Below, in pieces: positions 1-6,883 of a DNA stretch of 9,848 nt (its first letter is position 1; each line of letters begins with the position of its first letter). The notes below the pieces were generated by a model. That model worked only from the letters and a program-made list of their open reading frames with translations, was not told the DNA's origin and ran no database searches. Made by a program: the position numbers and the translations under genes. Source of the DNA: Candidatus Zipacnadia bacterium (GTDB lineage: Bacteria > Armatimonadota > UBA5377 > JALGUK01); assembly GCA_029820875.1 (NCBI GenBank), contig JALGUK010000037.1:1-9848 (forward strand), written 5' to 3'.

Positions 1-1
1 C

Positions 2-627
2 CGCATATTCGGCGAGGACGGGCGGGCCGCGTTCAATTCGCCTGAGGGTATCGAATCCTTACAGTTCCTGGTGGACCTGGTCAACAGGTACAAGGTGAGC
101 GAGCCGGATCCGACCGGCGCCGAGCGTGAGGACCTCCAGGATATGTTCAAGGCCGGCAAACTCGCAATGATGATTACCGGCCCTTGGTTCTGGGGGATGC
201 TTGAGGAGGAGGCGCCTGATATCCGCTACGGAATCGCGCCGATACCCACCAACAAAGAGCAGGTGACGATGGCGGTCACCGACAACTTGATTATGTTCAA
301 CACCTGCAAGGACAAGAAGGCGGCGTGGAAGAATTCATGTATGACCACGACCGGCGGCTTGAGTGGGCGAAGTCCACCGGCATGTTGCCGGAGCTGAAAA
401 GCGTCGCAGCATCCGACTACATCCAGAAAAGCGAGCAGTGGCGTACATTCATGGACTTGCTTGAGACCGGCAAGTTCGTGCCGCTTCATCCCAGGTGGAC
501 CCGCATCGCCGAGGAGATAAAGACAGCGGTACAGAAGGCGCTGCTCGGCGAGGAGACGCCCAAGCAGGCGCTGGATGAGGCGAAAAGGCGAGTGGACGAA
601 ATCATCACGGAGGCTGAAGCAGGGTGA
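2..627 (+). pseudogene. ABC transporter extracellular solute-binding protein (sugar type), 5'-partial, frameshifted
   Basis: This is the C-terminal half of an extracellular solute-binding protein of the SBP_bac_1 (MalE/UgpB-like) type, which captures a substrate, usually a sugar, outside the membrane and delivers it to an ABC permease. The reading frame is open from base 2, so the gene begins upstream of the window. Family features are AFNSPEGIESLQFLVDLV near the left edge, then GKLAMMITGPWFW, then YGIAPIPTNKEQVTMAVTDN. The first frame (codons at 2, 5, 8...) carries family-like sequence up to KKAAW (codon 326-328). It then becomes unrelated sequence and stops at 395-397. The expected continuation (EFMYDHDRRLEWAKSTGMLP) lies in the frame of base 331 and runs to TGA at 625-627. 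One base appears to be missing near 329-333. This may be a real pseudogene or a sequencing/assembly error. No permease genes follow, so any partners would lie upstream. Family confidence is high; the cause of the frameshift is undecided. Confidence 0.85.
326..336 (+). other. Frameshift site in the solute-binding protein gene
   Basis: Protein similarity passes here from one forward frame (ending at TGG, 326-328) to another (starting at GAA TTC, 331-336), leaving two orphan bases, AA. One inserted base would restore a continuous protein of the form ...KKAAW-x-EFMYDHD.... Homologues commonly have one to three more residues here (AAWKFxEF), so a 4-base loss is also possible. I see no X-XXY-YYZ slippery heptamer in the upstream reading frame, so programmed frameshifting is unlikely. 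Confidence 0.8.
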
Positions 628-1982
628 GTGCAAGCGGCGGAAGCATCTACGATTGCGTAATCATTGGTGCTGGACCTGCAGGGATTTTTGGGGCGCTTAC
701 ACTGGCACGCGAAGGGGAGCGGCGCGTCCTGCTGATTGAGCGTGGGCGGGACCTTCCCGAGCGTGACCACGCGCGTCGGGAGGATATCCTCGGTGGGTGG
801 GGTGGCGCGGGCGCATTCAGTGACGGCAAGTTGAACCTTTCCACCCGCATCGGCGGCGGGCTGACCGAGTATGTATCGGAGGATGAGGTAATGCGCCTCA
901 TCGAGGATGTGGACCGGCAGTTCGTTCACTTCGGCGCGCCCGAGCGGCTCTACCGGCCCGATCCTGCAATCGTCGAAGAGACGGAACGGAGGGCGGCTAG
1001 GGGGGATCTCCGGCTCCTTTGGGCTCCAATCCGCCATATCGGGACGGATCACTGCCCTGAGGTGCTGCAGAACATGCGCCAGGCGCTGAGCGACCGGGTG
1101 GCAATCCGCACCGGAGTCGAGGCGGTGCGGATTGTGGCGGAGCAGGGGCATGTTCAGGGCGTCGAACTGGCCTCGGGTGAGTTTGTAGAGGCTCGATATG
1201 TAATCGTGGCGCCCGGGCGCTCAGGCGCGGAGTGGCTTGTGCAGGAGGCTCGACGGCTGGGCCTGACGCTCAGCCGCAACCCTGTGGATGTGGGAGTACG
1301 GGTAGAGGTCCCCGAGGCGGTGCTGCATGACTTGACTGAACAGTTCTATGAGGTTAAACTACAGTTTTACTCAAAAACGTTCGACAACCTCATCCGCACG
1401 TTCTGCATGTGCCCGCACGGCGCAGTCGCGACCGAGGAGCTGCACGGGTTGGTGACCGTCAACGGGCACACCGTTGTTTCGCGCCCGACGCCGAATACAA
1501 ACTTTGCACTGCTGGTCAGTACGACATTCACCGAGCCGTTCGACGACCCGATTACCTACGGCAGGAATCTTGCCCAGCTTGCAAATCTGCTCGGGGACGG
1601 CGTGCTCGTCCAGCGCTTGACAGACTTGCGCTCCGGGCGGCGTTCTACGCCATCGCGGATGCGGCACTGCCTGGTTGAGCCGACACTCAAGGATGCCACG
1701 CCGGGCGACATCAGCTATGTGCTCCCTTACCGGCATCTGTCAGGCATTCTGGAGATGCTTGAGGCGATGGACTGCTTGGCCCCTGGTGTCGCCTCCAGAC
1801 ATACGTTGCTGTACGCAGTCGAAGTCAAGTTCTACTCCTCGAAGCCGAAGTTATCTGCTCGACTGGAGACACAGGTACACAATCTATTTGCGGTCGGTGA
1901 CGGCGCCGGGGTTAGCCGAGGGATAGTTCAGGCGGCAGCCTCCGGTATCGTCGCCGCACGAGAAATCTTGCGGCGGCCATAG
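624..1982 (+). CDS. FAD-dependent dehydrogenase/oxidoreductase, COG2509-like
   Basis: This 452-residue cytosolic flavoprotein has an N-terminal Rossmann fold. The FAD-binding motif is GAGPAG (residues 15-20), and the acidic residue ending the second strand is E39 (VLLIER). A glycine-rich block GGWGGAGAFSDGK (57-69) and a C-terminal AVGDGAGVSRGI (423-434), which typically contacts the FAD ribityl/phosphate, match the uncharacterised FAD-dependent dehydrogenase group COG2509. A CMCP motif (261-264) also fits that group. The substrate and pathway are unknown to me. The start is GTG at 624, with GGAGG at 609-613 upstream. The N-terminus puts the first beta strand exactly where expected, and the length is near normal for the family. 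The start overlaps the stop of the preceding binding-protein gene (GTGA, 624-627), so translational coupling is likely. There is no membrane segment or signal peptide. The fold assignment is secure; the physiological role is not. Confidence 0.88.
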   Translation: MSASGGSIYDCVIIGAGPAGIFGALTLAREGERRVLLIERGRDLPERDHARREDILGGWGGAGAFSDGKLNLSTRIGGGLTEYVSEDEVMRLIEDVDRQFVHFGAPERLYRPDPAIVEETERRAARGDLRLLWAPIRHIGTDHCPEVLQNMRQALSDRVAIRTGVEAVRIVAEQGHVQGVELASGEFVEARYVIVAPGRSGAEWLVQEARRLGLTLSRNPVDVGVRVEVPEAVLHDLTEQFYEVKLQFYSKTFDNLIRTFCMCPHGAVATEELHGLVTVNGHTVVSRPTPNTNFALLVSTTFTEPFDDPITYGRNLAQLANLLGDGVLVQRLTDLRSGRRSTPSRMRHCLVEPTLKDATPGDISYVLPYRHLSGILEMLEAMDCLAPGVASRHTLLYAVEVKFYSSKPKLSARLETQVHNLFAVGDGAGVSRGIVQAAASGIVAAREILRRP

Positions 1983-2027
1983 CCGTGATATGCTTAGGGG
2001 ATTGAGTGAAAAGGAGTTTGTTGTCTG

Positions 2028-3875
2028 ATGGAGGCGTCAGATACACCTGAAGGCGAATGTCAATTGCCTGCTGAGTGCACTTCAATAGGTGCACGCATGC
2101 GTAAGTGGCTTCTTGAATTCCCCTTGCCGGGCGGCACGGCCCTTGTCATCGCAGCGGTTGTCGTAGGACTTGGGGCTGGCCTGGGGGCAGTGGCCTTCCG
2201 ATACCTTATCGCGAAGTTCGATTGGCTCTTCTTGCACGTTATAGCCGATGCACTCAACTTCATGGGGCCATTCCGGTTCGTAGTTCCCCCTCTCATCGGA
2301 GGGGCGATCGTGGGGCCCTTGATATACTTCTTCGCCCGGGAGGCTAAGGGACACGGAGTCCCTGAGGTCATGGAGGCCGTGGCGATCAAGGGAGGGCGAA
2401 TCCGACCGCGGGTGGCTGTCATCAAGTCCCTGGCATCCTCCATTTGCATCGGCTCGGGCGGATCGGTTGGCCGAGAGGGCCCGATTGTGCAGATCGGTTC
2501 GGCGATCGGCTCGACATTGGGGCAACTCCTTCACCTTTCGGACGCCCGTATTTCAAGCTTGGTGGCGTGTGGCGCAGCAGGTGGGATCGCGGCCACTTTC
2601 AACGCGCCGCTGGCCGGGGTCATTTTCGCCCTTGAGGTCCTGATCGGAGAGTTCACCGCGGAGTCATTTGGGGTCGTGGTCCTGGCTTCTGTAAGCGCTT
2701 CGGTCGTGGGGCGGAGCGTCTTCGGCAAGGTGCTTGCCTTCCCGATCCCTGAGTATGGGCTGGCGAGCTTTACGGAATTGCCGCTGTTTGTGATTCTCGG
2801 CACCATCGCGGGCGTTCTGGCTGTCGGATACACCCGGCTCATCTATTGGTGCGAAGACACGTTTGACGCAATTCACGTCACGGAGTATTCGAAGGCGGCC
2901 ATTGGTGGGGCAATGGTCGGGCTTCTTGGGGCACTGACGCTTCTACCCAAAGGCACTGACGTAGATGGCGTTCCTGCTGTCTTCGGCGTTGGGTACGGGG
3001 CCATTGAGCAAGTGCTTCTGCCGACGGCAGCCGCCGGGGTTGTCCTTGTGTGGCTGCTTGCAAAACCTCTGGCGACGGCCCTTACCCTCGGAAGTGGCGG
3101 GTCGGGCGGCATCTTCGCGCCGAGCCTCTTTATCGGCTCGATGCTCGGCCTATTGTTCGGACGACTGGTAATTCTTCTCGCGCCGGGTGCTGTCACCAGT
3201 CCAGGGGGCTACGCGCTGGTGGGTATGGGAGCGCTCTTCGCCGGTGCGGCTCATGCGCCTATCACCGCCGTGCTCATAATCTTTGAACTCACCGACGACT
3301 ACCGTATGATTCTCCCCCTCATGACCGCCTGCGTGCTTTCAACCATTGTCGCCAAGCGCTTGCTGAGGGACTCAATCTACACGCTGAAACTCACTCGGCG
3401 CGGCGTGCATTTCTCCCTCGGCCGGGATATCAGCCTCATGAATGAGTTGCAGGTCAAGGACGCCATGACGACAGACCTAATCACTGTGAGTTGCGGGGCG
3501 ACGGTCCGGGACGTGGCGGAGTTATTTGAGAATACGAAGCACCATGGCTTCCCTCTTGTAGATGGGAAAGGCGAGTTGCGTGGTGTTGTCGCGCTACAAG
3601 ATATTCGGGAGGCAATGAGGAGAGGGCTGGCAGATGTACCAGTCGAGCAGGTGGCAACCCACACGCTGGTGGTGGCTCATCCTACCGAATCACTCAACGA
3701 GGCGCTCCGGAAGCTCGGGTTGCGGGACGTAGGACGGCTCCCCGTAGTCGACGAGGAGAATCCGAGGAAGCTCCTGGGGCTGATAACGCGCAAAAACATC
3801 ATCTCAGCATATAACAGGGAGCTGCTTAGGCATCATACCGGCTTGGCCACCGAGGACGTCGAGACATTCGACTAA
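2028..3875 (+). CDS. CLC-family chloride channel or H+/Cl- antiporter with C-terminal CBS pair
   Basis: This 615-residue multi-pass membrane protein moves chloride (or a related anion) across the inner membrane. The CLC membrane domain covers about residues 35-455. Selectivity-filter signatures are visible: GHGVP (108-112, in place of the usual GSGIP), GREGP (148-152) with gating glutamate E150, GGIFAP (360-365), and Y451 in SIYTLKL, matching the inner-gate tyrosine (Y445 of E. coli ClC). Two cytoplasmic CBS domains follow at about 476-532 and 540-598, which in other proteins bind adenine nucleotides and regulate gating. By alignment to FIIEEM of E. coli ClC, the internal proton glutamate (E203 there) is replaced by V204 in FALEVL, as in eukaryotic CLC channels. 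Channel or antiporter therefore cannot be decided by sequence. ATG 2028 is preceded by AAGGAG at 2011-2016; ATG at 2097 (residue 24) is a weaker alternative. The gene lies 45 bases after the FAD gene and may be co-transcribed with it. Confidence 0.95.
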   Translation: MEASDTPEGECQLPAECTSIGARMRKWLLEFPLPGGTALVIAAVVVGLGAGLGAVAFRYLIAKFDWLFLHVIADALNFMGPFRFVVPPLIGGAIVGPLIYFFAREAKGHGVPEVMEAVAIKGGRIRPRVAVIKSLASSICIGSGGSVGREGPIVQIGSAIGSTLGQLLHLSDARISSLVACGAAGGIAATFNAPLAGVIFALEVLIGEFTAESFGVVVLASVSASVVGRSVFGKVLAFPIPEYGLASFTELPLFVILGTIAGVLAVGYTRLIYWCEDTFDAIHVTEYSKAAIGGAMVGLLGALTLLPKGTDVDGVPAVFGVGYGAIEQVLLPTAAAGVVLVWLLAKPLATALTLGSGGSGGIFAPSLFIGSMLGLLFGRLVILLAPGAVTSPGGYALVGMGALFAGAAHAPITAVLIIFELTDDYRMILPLMTACVLSTIVAKRLLRDSIYTLKLTRRGVHFSLGRDISLMNELQVKDAMTTDLITVSCGATVRDVAELFENTKHHGFPLVDGKGELRGVVALQDIREAMRRGLADVPVEQVATHTLVVAHPTESLNEALRKLGLRDVGRLPVVDEENPRKLLGLITRKNIISAYNRELLRHHTGLATEDVETFD

Positions 3876-3883
3876 GCCGGCAC

Positions 3884-6307
3884 TCAGCGTTTCTTCTTCC
3901 GGTTTCGCGGCTTGCCGTTCTTTAAGGCTGCTCGCAATACGTCGTCTATCGTCGCGGCGAATTCGAATTTCAAGTCCTCCCGCAGATGGTCGGGGATTTC
4001 CGCGAGGTCTTTTTCGTTCTTTTCGGGCAGAATCACAGTCTTGATATGTGCGCTGCGAGCGGCTAATGCTTTCTCCTTGACGCCGCCGATAGGCAGCACC
4101 TTGCCTCGCAGCGTGATTTCCCCCGTCATAGCCACGTCGGGACGGACAGGACGCCCCGTCAGGAGTGACACGAGTGCCGTGACCATTGCCACTCCGGCGG
4201 ACGGGCCGTCCTTCGGAGTTGCACCGGCCGGCACATGGATGTGGAAGTCGTGCTCCTTGAGAACCTTCTCGTCGATTCCGAGCCGCTCGGCGTTAGCTCG
4301 AACGTAGCTTAGCGCCGCCTGTGCGGATTCTTTCATAACGTCACCGAGTTGCCCGGTGAGGAGCAGTTCATGATTGCCGGGCATCATCGTTGCTTCGATG
4401 AAGATGATTTCGCCGCCGGATTGCGTGTAGGCCAAACCTGTGGCCACTCCCGGGATGTTGGTGCGCTCACGCACCTCCTCGAAGAACTTGCGCGGGCCGA
4501 GGAACTCCTCGAGGTTGGTGGGTTTCACCACAACCTTTTCGGACTTCCCTTCGGCGACCATCCGCGCAACCTTACGGCAAATCGCCCCAATTTCGCGTTC
4601 GAGGTTGCGCACGCCTGCCTCGCGGGTGTACTGGCGGATAATTTGCCTCAGAGCGGGTTTGCGTATGCTCACGTTGTTGGTGGTCAAGCCGTGTTCGTCA
4701 AGCTGCCGGGGCACGAGGAAGCGCTTGGCGATCATCAGCTTGTCTTCGACTGTATAACCCGGCAGTTCGAGCACTTCCATCCGGTCCCGCAATGCAGGTG
4801 GGATGGGGTGCAGGAGATTGCCGGTGGCGATGAACAGGACCTTCGAGAGGTCGAACGGGACCTCGAGATAATTGTCTTCAAATGAGAAGTTCTGCTCGGG
4901 GTCAAGAACCTCCAGAAGGGCCGCCGATGGGTCGCCGCGGAAGTCCTGGTGAACCTTGTCGATTTCGTCGAGCATGAAGACGGGGTTGTTGGAGCCAGCT
5001 CGGCGAATGCCTTGGATTATGCGCCCTGGAAGCGCCCCGACATAAGTGCGGCGGTGCCCGCGGATTTCCGCCTCGTCATGGACCCCGCCCAGCGACATGC
5101 GGACGAACTGGCGGCCCATCGCCCGGGCGATGGAGCGCCCAAGAGACGTCTTGCCCGTACCCGGAGGCCCGATGAAGCACAGGATAGGTCCCTTGCCTTC
5201 GGGCTTAAGCTTGCGGACGGCGAGGAATTCGAGGACGCGCTCCTTGACGCGCTCAAGATCGTGATGGTCCTCGTCGAGGATTTTCCGGGCAGTCTCAACA
5301 TCCAACTGGTCCTCGGTGCCCTTGGTCCACGGCAAGTCTATCAGCCAGTCCAGATAGGTGCGGACCACACTGTACTCGGCAGCGGCCGGGTTGATGTACT
5401 TGAGGCGCTCCAGTTCCCGGTTGGCTGCTTCCTTGGCCTCCTCGGACATGTATGCTTTTTCCATCCGCTCGCGCAAACGGTTAATCTCAGCCTGTTGTAC
5501 ATCCTCTTCACCGAGTTCTTTTTGGATCTGCCGGAGTTGCTGGCGGAGAATGTACTCCCGTTGGCCCTTCTCGATCTGCTGACGTGCGTCCGATTGGATG
5601 CGGGAACTGACCTCGAGGATTTCGATCTGGCGTTGGAGATACTCCAAAACATTGCGCAGGCGCTCGGTAACATCGGCGGTTTCCAGAACCGACTGGCGTT
5701 CCTCGATGGACAGGTTCAGGTTCGCCGCGACCTGGTCAGCAAGACGAGCCGGGTCATCCATATTGAGTGCCTGGATGTACAGCTCTTCCGGAAGCTGGGG
5801 CGCCAGTTCGACGACTCTCCGGAACTGGGCCAGGACCGACTGTTTGAGGGCGTCCAGCTCCACACTGGGTTTGATTTCATCCTTAATGTACGCCACGCGT
5901 GCCACGGAGAACGGCTTGGTCTGAATCCATTCGAGAATCCGCAAACGAGCAGTCCCTTGAATGAGCAGACGCCGCTCGTCATCCGGGGTCCGCAGCATCC
6001 GCAGGATGGTCGCGGCGCACCCGACTTCGAAGACATCCGGTTTTTCATCTTCCGCCGGTTCCAGCGGCTTCTGTTCCGTCTCCGTCTGCTCGGGAGGGGC
6101 CTCATCGGGTTCTTGTTCGGGAGGCCGGCGAGTGACAACTGCGATGTTGCGGTCCGCCGCGAGCGCCTGGTCAATGAGGGCGACATCGCCCGGGTCGCTT
6201 ACCGCCAGGGGCGCAAGCATCATCGGATAGATGACAACGCCCTCGAGGATTAATACGGGTAGTTGCTCAGGAAGCGGCTGCTCCGCTTCAGGATGTTTCA
6301 CGGTCAC
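3884..6307 (-). CDS. lon: ATP-dependent Lon protease (LonA type)
   Basis: Lon is a cytosolic hexameric AAA+ serine protease that degrades misfolded and some regulatory proteins. Residue numbers count from GTG at 6307 (807 aa). The N-terminal substrate-binding domain spans about 14-215 and contains a Pro/Glu-rich insert at about 61-90. A helical, charged segment follows at about 215-305. The AAA+ module has Walker A GPPGTGKT (380-387), pore-loop RTYVGALPG with Y422, Walker B FMLDE (444-448) and sensor-1 ATGN (494-497). The protease domain carries PKDGPSAG with nucleophile S703 and GGVKEK with catalytic lysine K746, the same 43-residue spacing as the E. coli pair S679/K722. The C-terminus is very basic (RNRKKKR). 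A start at 6316 would give 810 aa, but that GTG lies inside the GAGGTGA Shine-Dalgarno (6313-6319), so GTG 6307 is preferred. The gene sits downstream of hsp20 on the same strand, and its 3' end faces the CLC gene with 8 bases between stop codons. Confidence 0.97.
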   Translation of the reverse strand: MTVKHPEAEQPLPEQLPVLILEGVVIYPMMLAPLAVSDPGDVALIDQALAADRNIAVVTRRPPEQEPDEAPPEQTETEQKPLEPAEDEKPDVFEVGCAATILRMLRTPDDERRLLIQGTARLRILEWIQTKPFSVARVAYIKDEIKPSVELDALKQSVLAQFRRVVELAPQLPEELYIQALNMDDPARLADQVAANLNLSIEERQSVLETADVTERLRNVLEYLQRQIEILEVSSRIQSDARQQIEKGQREYILRQQLRQIQKELGEEDVQQAEINRLRERMEKAYMSEEAKEAANRELERLKYINPAAAEYSVVRTYLDWLIDLPWTKGTEDQLDVETARKILDEDHHDLERVKERVLEFLAVRKLKPEGKGPILCFIGPPGTGKTSLGRSIARAMGRQFVRMSLGGVHDEAEIRGHRRTYVGALPGRIIQGIRRAGSNNPVFMLDEIDKVHQDFRGDPSAALLEVLDPEQNFSFEDNYLEVPFDLSKVLFIATGNLLHPIPPALRDRMEVLELPGYTVEDKLMIAKRFLVPRQLDEHGLTTNNVSIRKPALRQIIRQYTREAGVRNLEREIGAICRKVARMVAEGKSEKVVVKPTNLEEFLGPRKFFEEVRERTNIPGVATGLAYTQSGGEIIFIEATMMPGNHELLLTGQLGDVMKESAQAALSYVRANAERLGIDEKVLKEHDFHIHVPAGATPKDGPSAGVAMVTALVSLLTGRPVRPDVAMTGEITLRGKVLPIGGVKEKALAARSAHIKTVILPEKNEKDLAEIPDHLREDLKFEFAATIDDVLRAALKNGKPRNRKKKR

Positions 6308-6413
6308 GCAAGTCACCTCGGCCCTGTCCGGTATGTGTTTTCTACTGTCAATGAATCGGATGGCAAGTGACCTTCGGTTCAGATGCCCCTCCGTACAAGG
6401 AACCGGCGGCCCT
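6308..6413 (-). other. hsp20-lon intergenic segment
   Basis: These 106 bases between hsp20 and lon contain no gene and no hairpin followed by a T-run that would act as a terminator. A perfect -35-like TTGACA is present on the minus strand (6351 to 6346), but no acceptable -10 box lies at 16-18 bases. Read-through from hsp20 into lon is therefore the simplest reading. A near-duplicate of the lon ribosome-binding region occurs at 6363-6377. Confidence 0.55.
6313..6319 (-). promoter_or_regulatory. Shine-Dalgarno of lon, decides the start codon
   Basis: On the minus strand GAGGTGA (6319 to 6313) is fully complementary to the 3' end of 16S rRNA. It sits 5 bases before GTG 6307-6305 and 11 bases before a second in-frame GTG (6301-6299). 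The longest-frame GTG at 6316-6314 is part of this site and cannot use it. Confidence 0.8.
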
Positions 6414-6824
6414 TCACTTGGTTTTCACGAGAGTCACCGTTAGCAGACCGTCCTTCAGCTTCGCACTGATATCGCCGTGCAGCACATCCGGCGGCAACTG
6501 AAAGACGCGCTCGAACGTACCGCAGGGGATCTCTACCTGGCGATACCGCTTTTGAGGCTCATTCTCGGGCGCGGGCCGAACTCCTCGGAGGTACAACCTG
6601 TCCCCCTGCAGGGAAAGGTCTATGTCCTCGCGAGCTATGCCGCTGAGCTCCACCTGAATGACCAGCGCAGTTTCGGTCTCGTAGACGTCGGCCCTTGGCT
6701 CCCAAGCCCTTGGTTGGGTGAGAATGCGACGTGACCCCGACGCGAAGAAGTCATCAATGATGCGCTCCATTCGTGTGTGAATGACTCGGGCGCAACGTGA
6801 ACGGCCGCTTGAAATGCTTTCCAT
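6414..6824 (-). CDS. Small heat-shock protein, Hsp20/alpha-crystallin family
   Basis: This 136-residue cytosolic holdase chaperone binds unfolding proteins without ATP and keeps them soluble for refolding or proteolysis. The short N-terminal arm (1-40) contains RMERIIDDFF, typical of bacterial Hsp20. The alpha-crystallin domain runs from about W41 (WEPRADVYET) through VQVELSG-like strand IQVELSG (56-62), DRLYLRG (75-81), and the hallmark LKDGLLTVTL near the end. ATG 6824 is chosen because GGAGG (6837-6833) lies 8 bases upstream; starting at 6875 would add 17 residues with no ribosome site or family similarity. The protein stops right after the last domain strand (VTLVKTK), so the usual C-terminal I-x-I/V motif that links dimers into oligomers is not seen. 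It is upstream of lon on the same strand, with a sigma-70-like promoter about 150 bases ahead. Family assignment is firm. Confidence 0.94.
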   Translation of the reverse strand: MESISSGRSRCARVIHTRMERIIDDFFASGSRRILTQPRAWEPRADVYETETALVIQVELSGIAREDIDLSLQGDRLYLRGVRPAPENEPQKRYRQVEIPCGTFERVFQLPPDVLHGDISAKLKDGLLTVTLVKTK

Positions 6825-6825
6825 T

Positions 6826-6851
6826 GGTTGTCCCTCCAAGGCCTGGCAACC
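6826..6851 (-). promoter_or_regulatory. Possible stem bracketing the hsp20 ribosome-binding site
   Basis: In the hsp20 leader RNA, GGTTG and CAACC form a perfect 5-base-pair inverted repeat enclosing 16 bases that include the Shine-Dalgarno. Inside it CCA and TGG can pair as well. The stem is short and may be chance. It would be consistent with an RNA thermometer, which is common in hsp20 leaders (ROSE and fourU classes), but neither a UUUU stretch pairing to AGGA nor a ROSE motif is evident. Confidence 0.3.
6832..6837 (-). promoter_or_regulatory. Shine-Dalgarno of hsp20, decides the start codon
   Basis: GGAGGG reads on the minus strand from 6837 to 6832, 8 bases (from GGAGG) before ATG 6824. 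It lies inside the loop of a possible stem formed by GGTTG (6851-6847) and CAACC (6830-6826), so its access could depend on RNA folding. Confidence 0.75.
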
Positions 6852-6865
6852 GTCCCGACCGTCTG

Positions 6866-6883
6866 ATGCAAACACCTTTGCAT
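6866..6883 (-). promoter_or_regulatory. Perfect 7-bp hairpin in the hsp20 leader
   Basis: ATGCAAA (6866-6872) and TTTGCAT (6877-6883) are perfect inverted copies around a 4-base loop. On the minus strand this lies 42 bases upstream of the hsp20 start, inside the inferred transcript. In the transcript the stem is followed by CAGACGG, not a T-run, so it is not an intrinsic terminator. It could be a leader-RNA stem or a DNA operator for a dimeric repressor. It does not match CIRCE. Confidence 0.5.

Noticed and set aside
318..336. Programmed -1 ribosomal frameshift in the binding-protein gene
   Set aside because: There is no X-XXY-YYZ heptamer in the upstream frame, no evident downstream pseudoknot, and this protein family is not known to use recoding.
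226..1151. Minus-strand open frames of 135 and 221 codons opposite the binding protein and FAD enzyme
   Set aside because: Both overlap clearly conserved plus-strand proteins and show no recognisable domain or ribosome site.
1966..1994. Promoter for the CLC gene with TATGCT as -10
   Set aside because: No -35 box at proper spacing: TTGCGG is only 15 bases away and matches poorly. Read-through from the FAD gene is as likely.
2060..2534. Two minus-strand open frames (about 129 and 150 codons) opposite the CLC gene
   Set aside because: They are opposite the well-conserved CLC membrane domain, have skewed composition, and show no ribosome site or family similarity.
4949..6253. 434-codon open frame on the plus strand opposite lon
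   Set aside because: Its codons are exactly in register with lon codons, so it stays open simply because lon rarely uses TTA, CTA or TCA. It is leucine-rich because it mirrors the Glu, Lys and Gln codons of lon. Lon itself shows every catalytic motif, and no family is recognisable in the shadow.
6321..6351. lon promoter with perfect -35 TTGACA (minus strand)
   Set aside because: The six bases at 17-base spacing (GACAGG) match the -10 consensus at only two positions, and 16 or 18 bases are no better.
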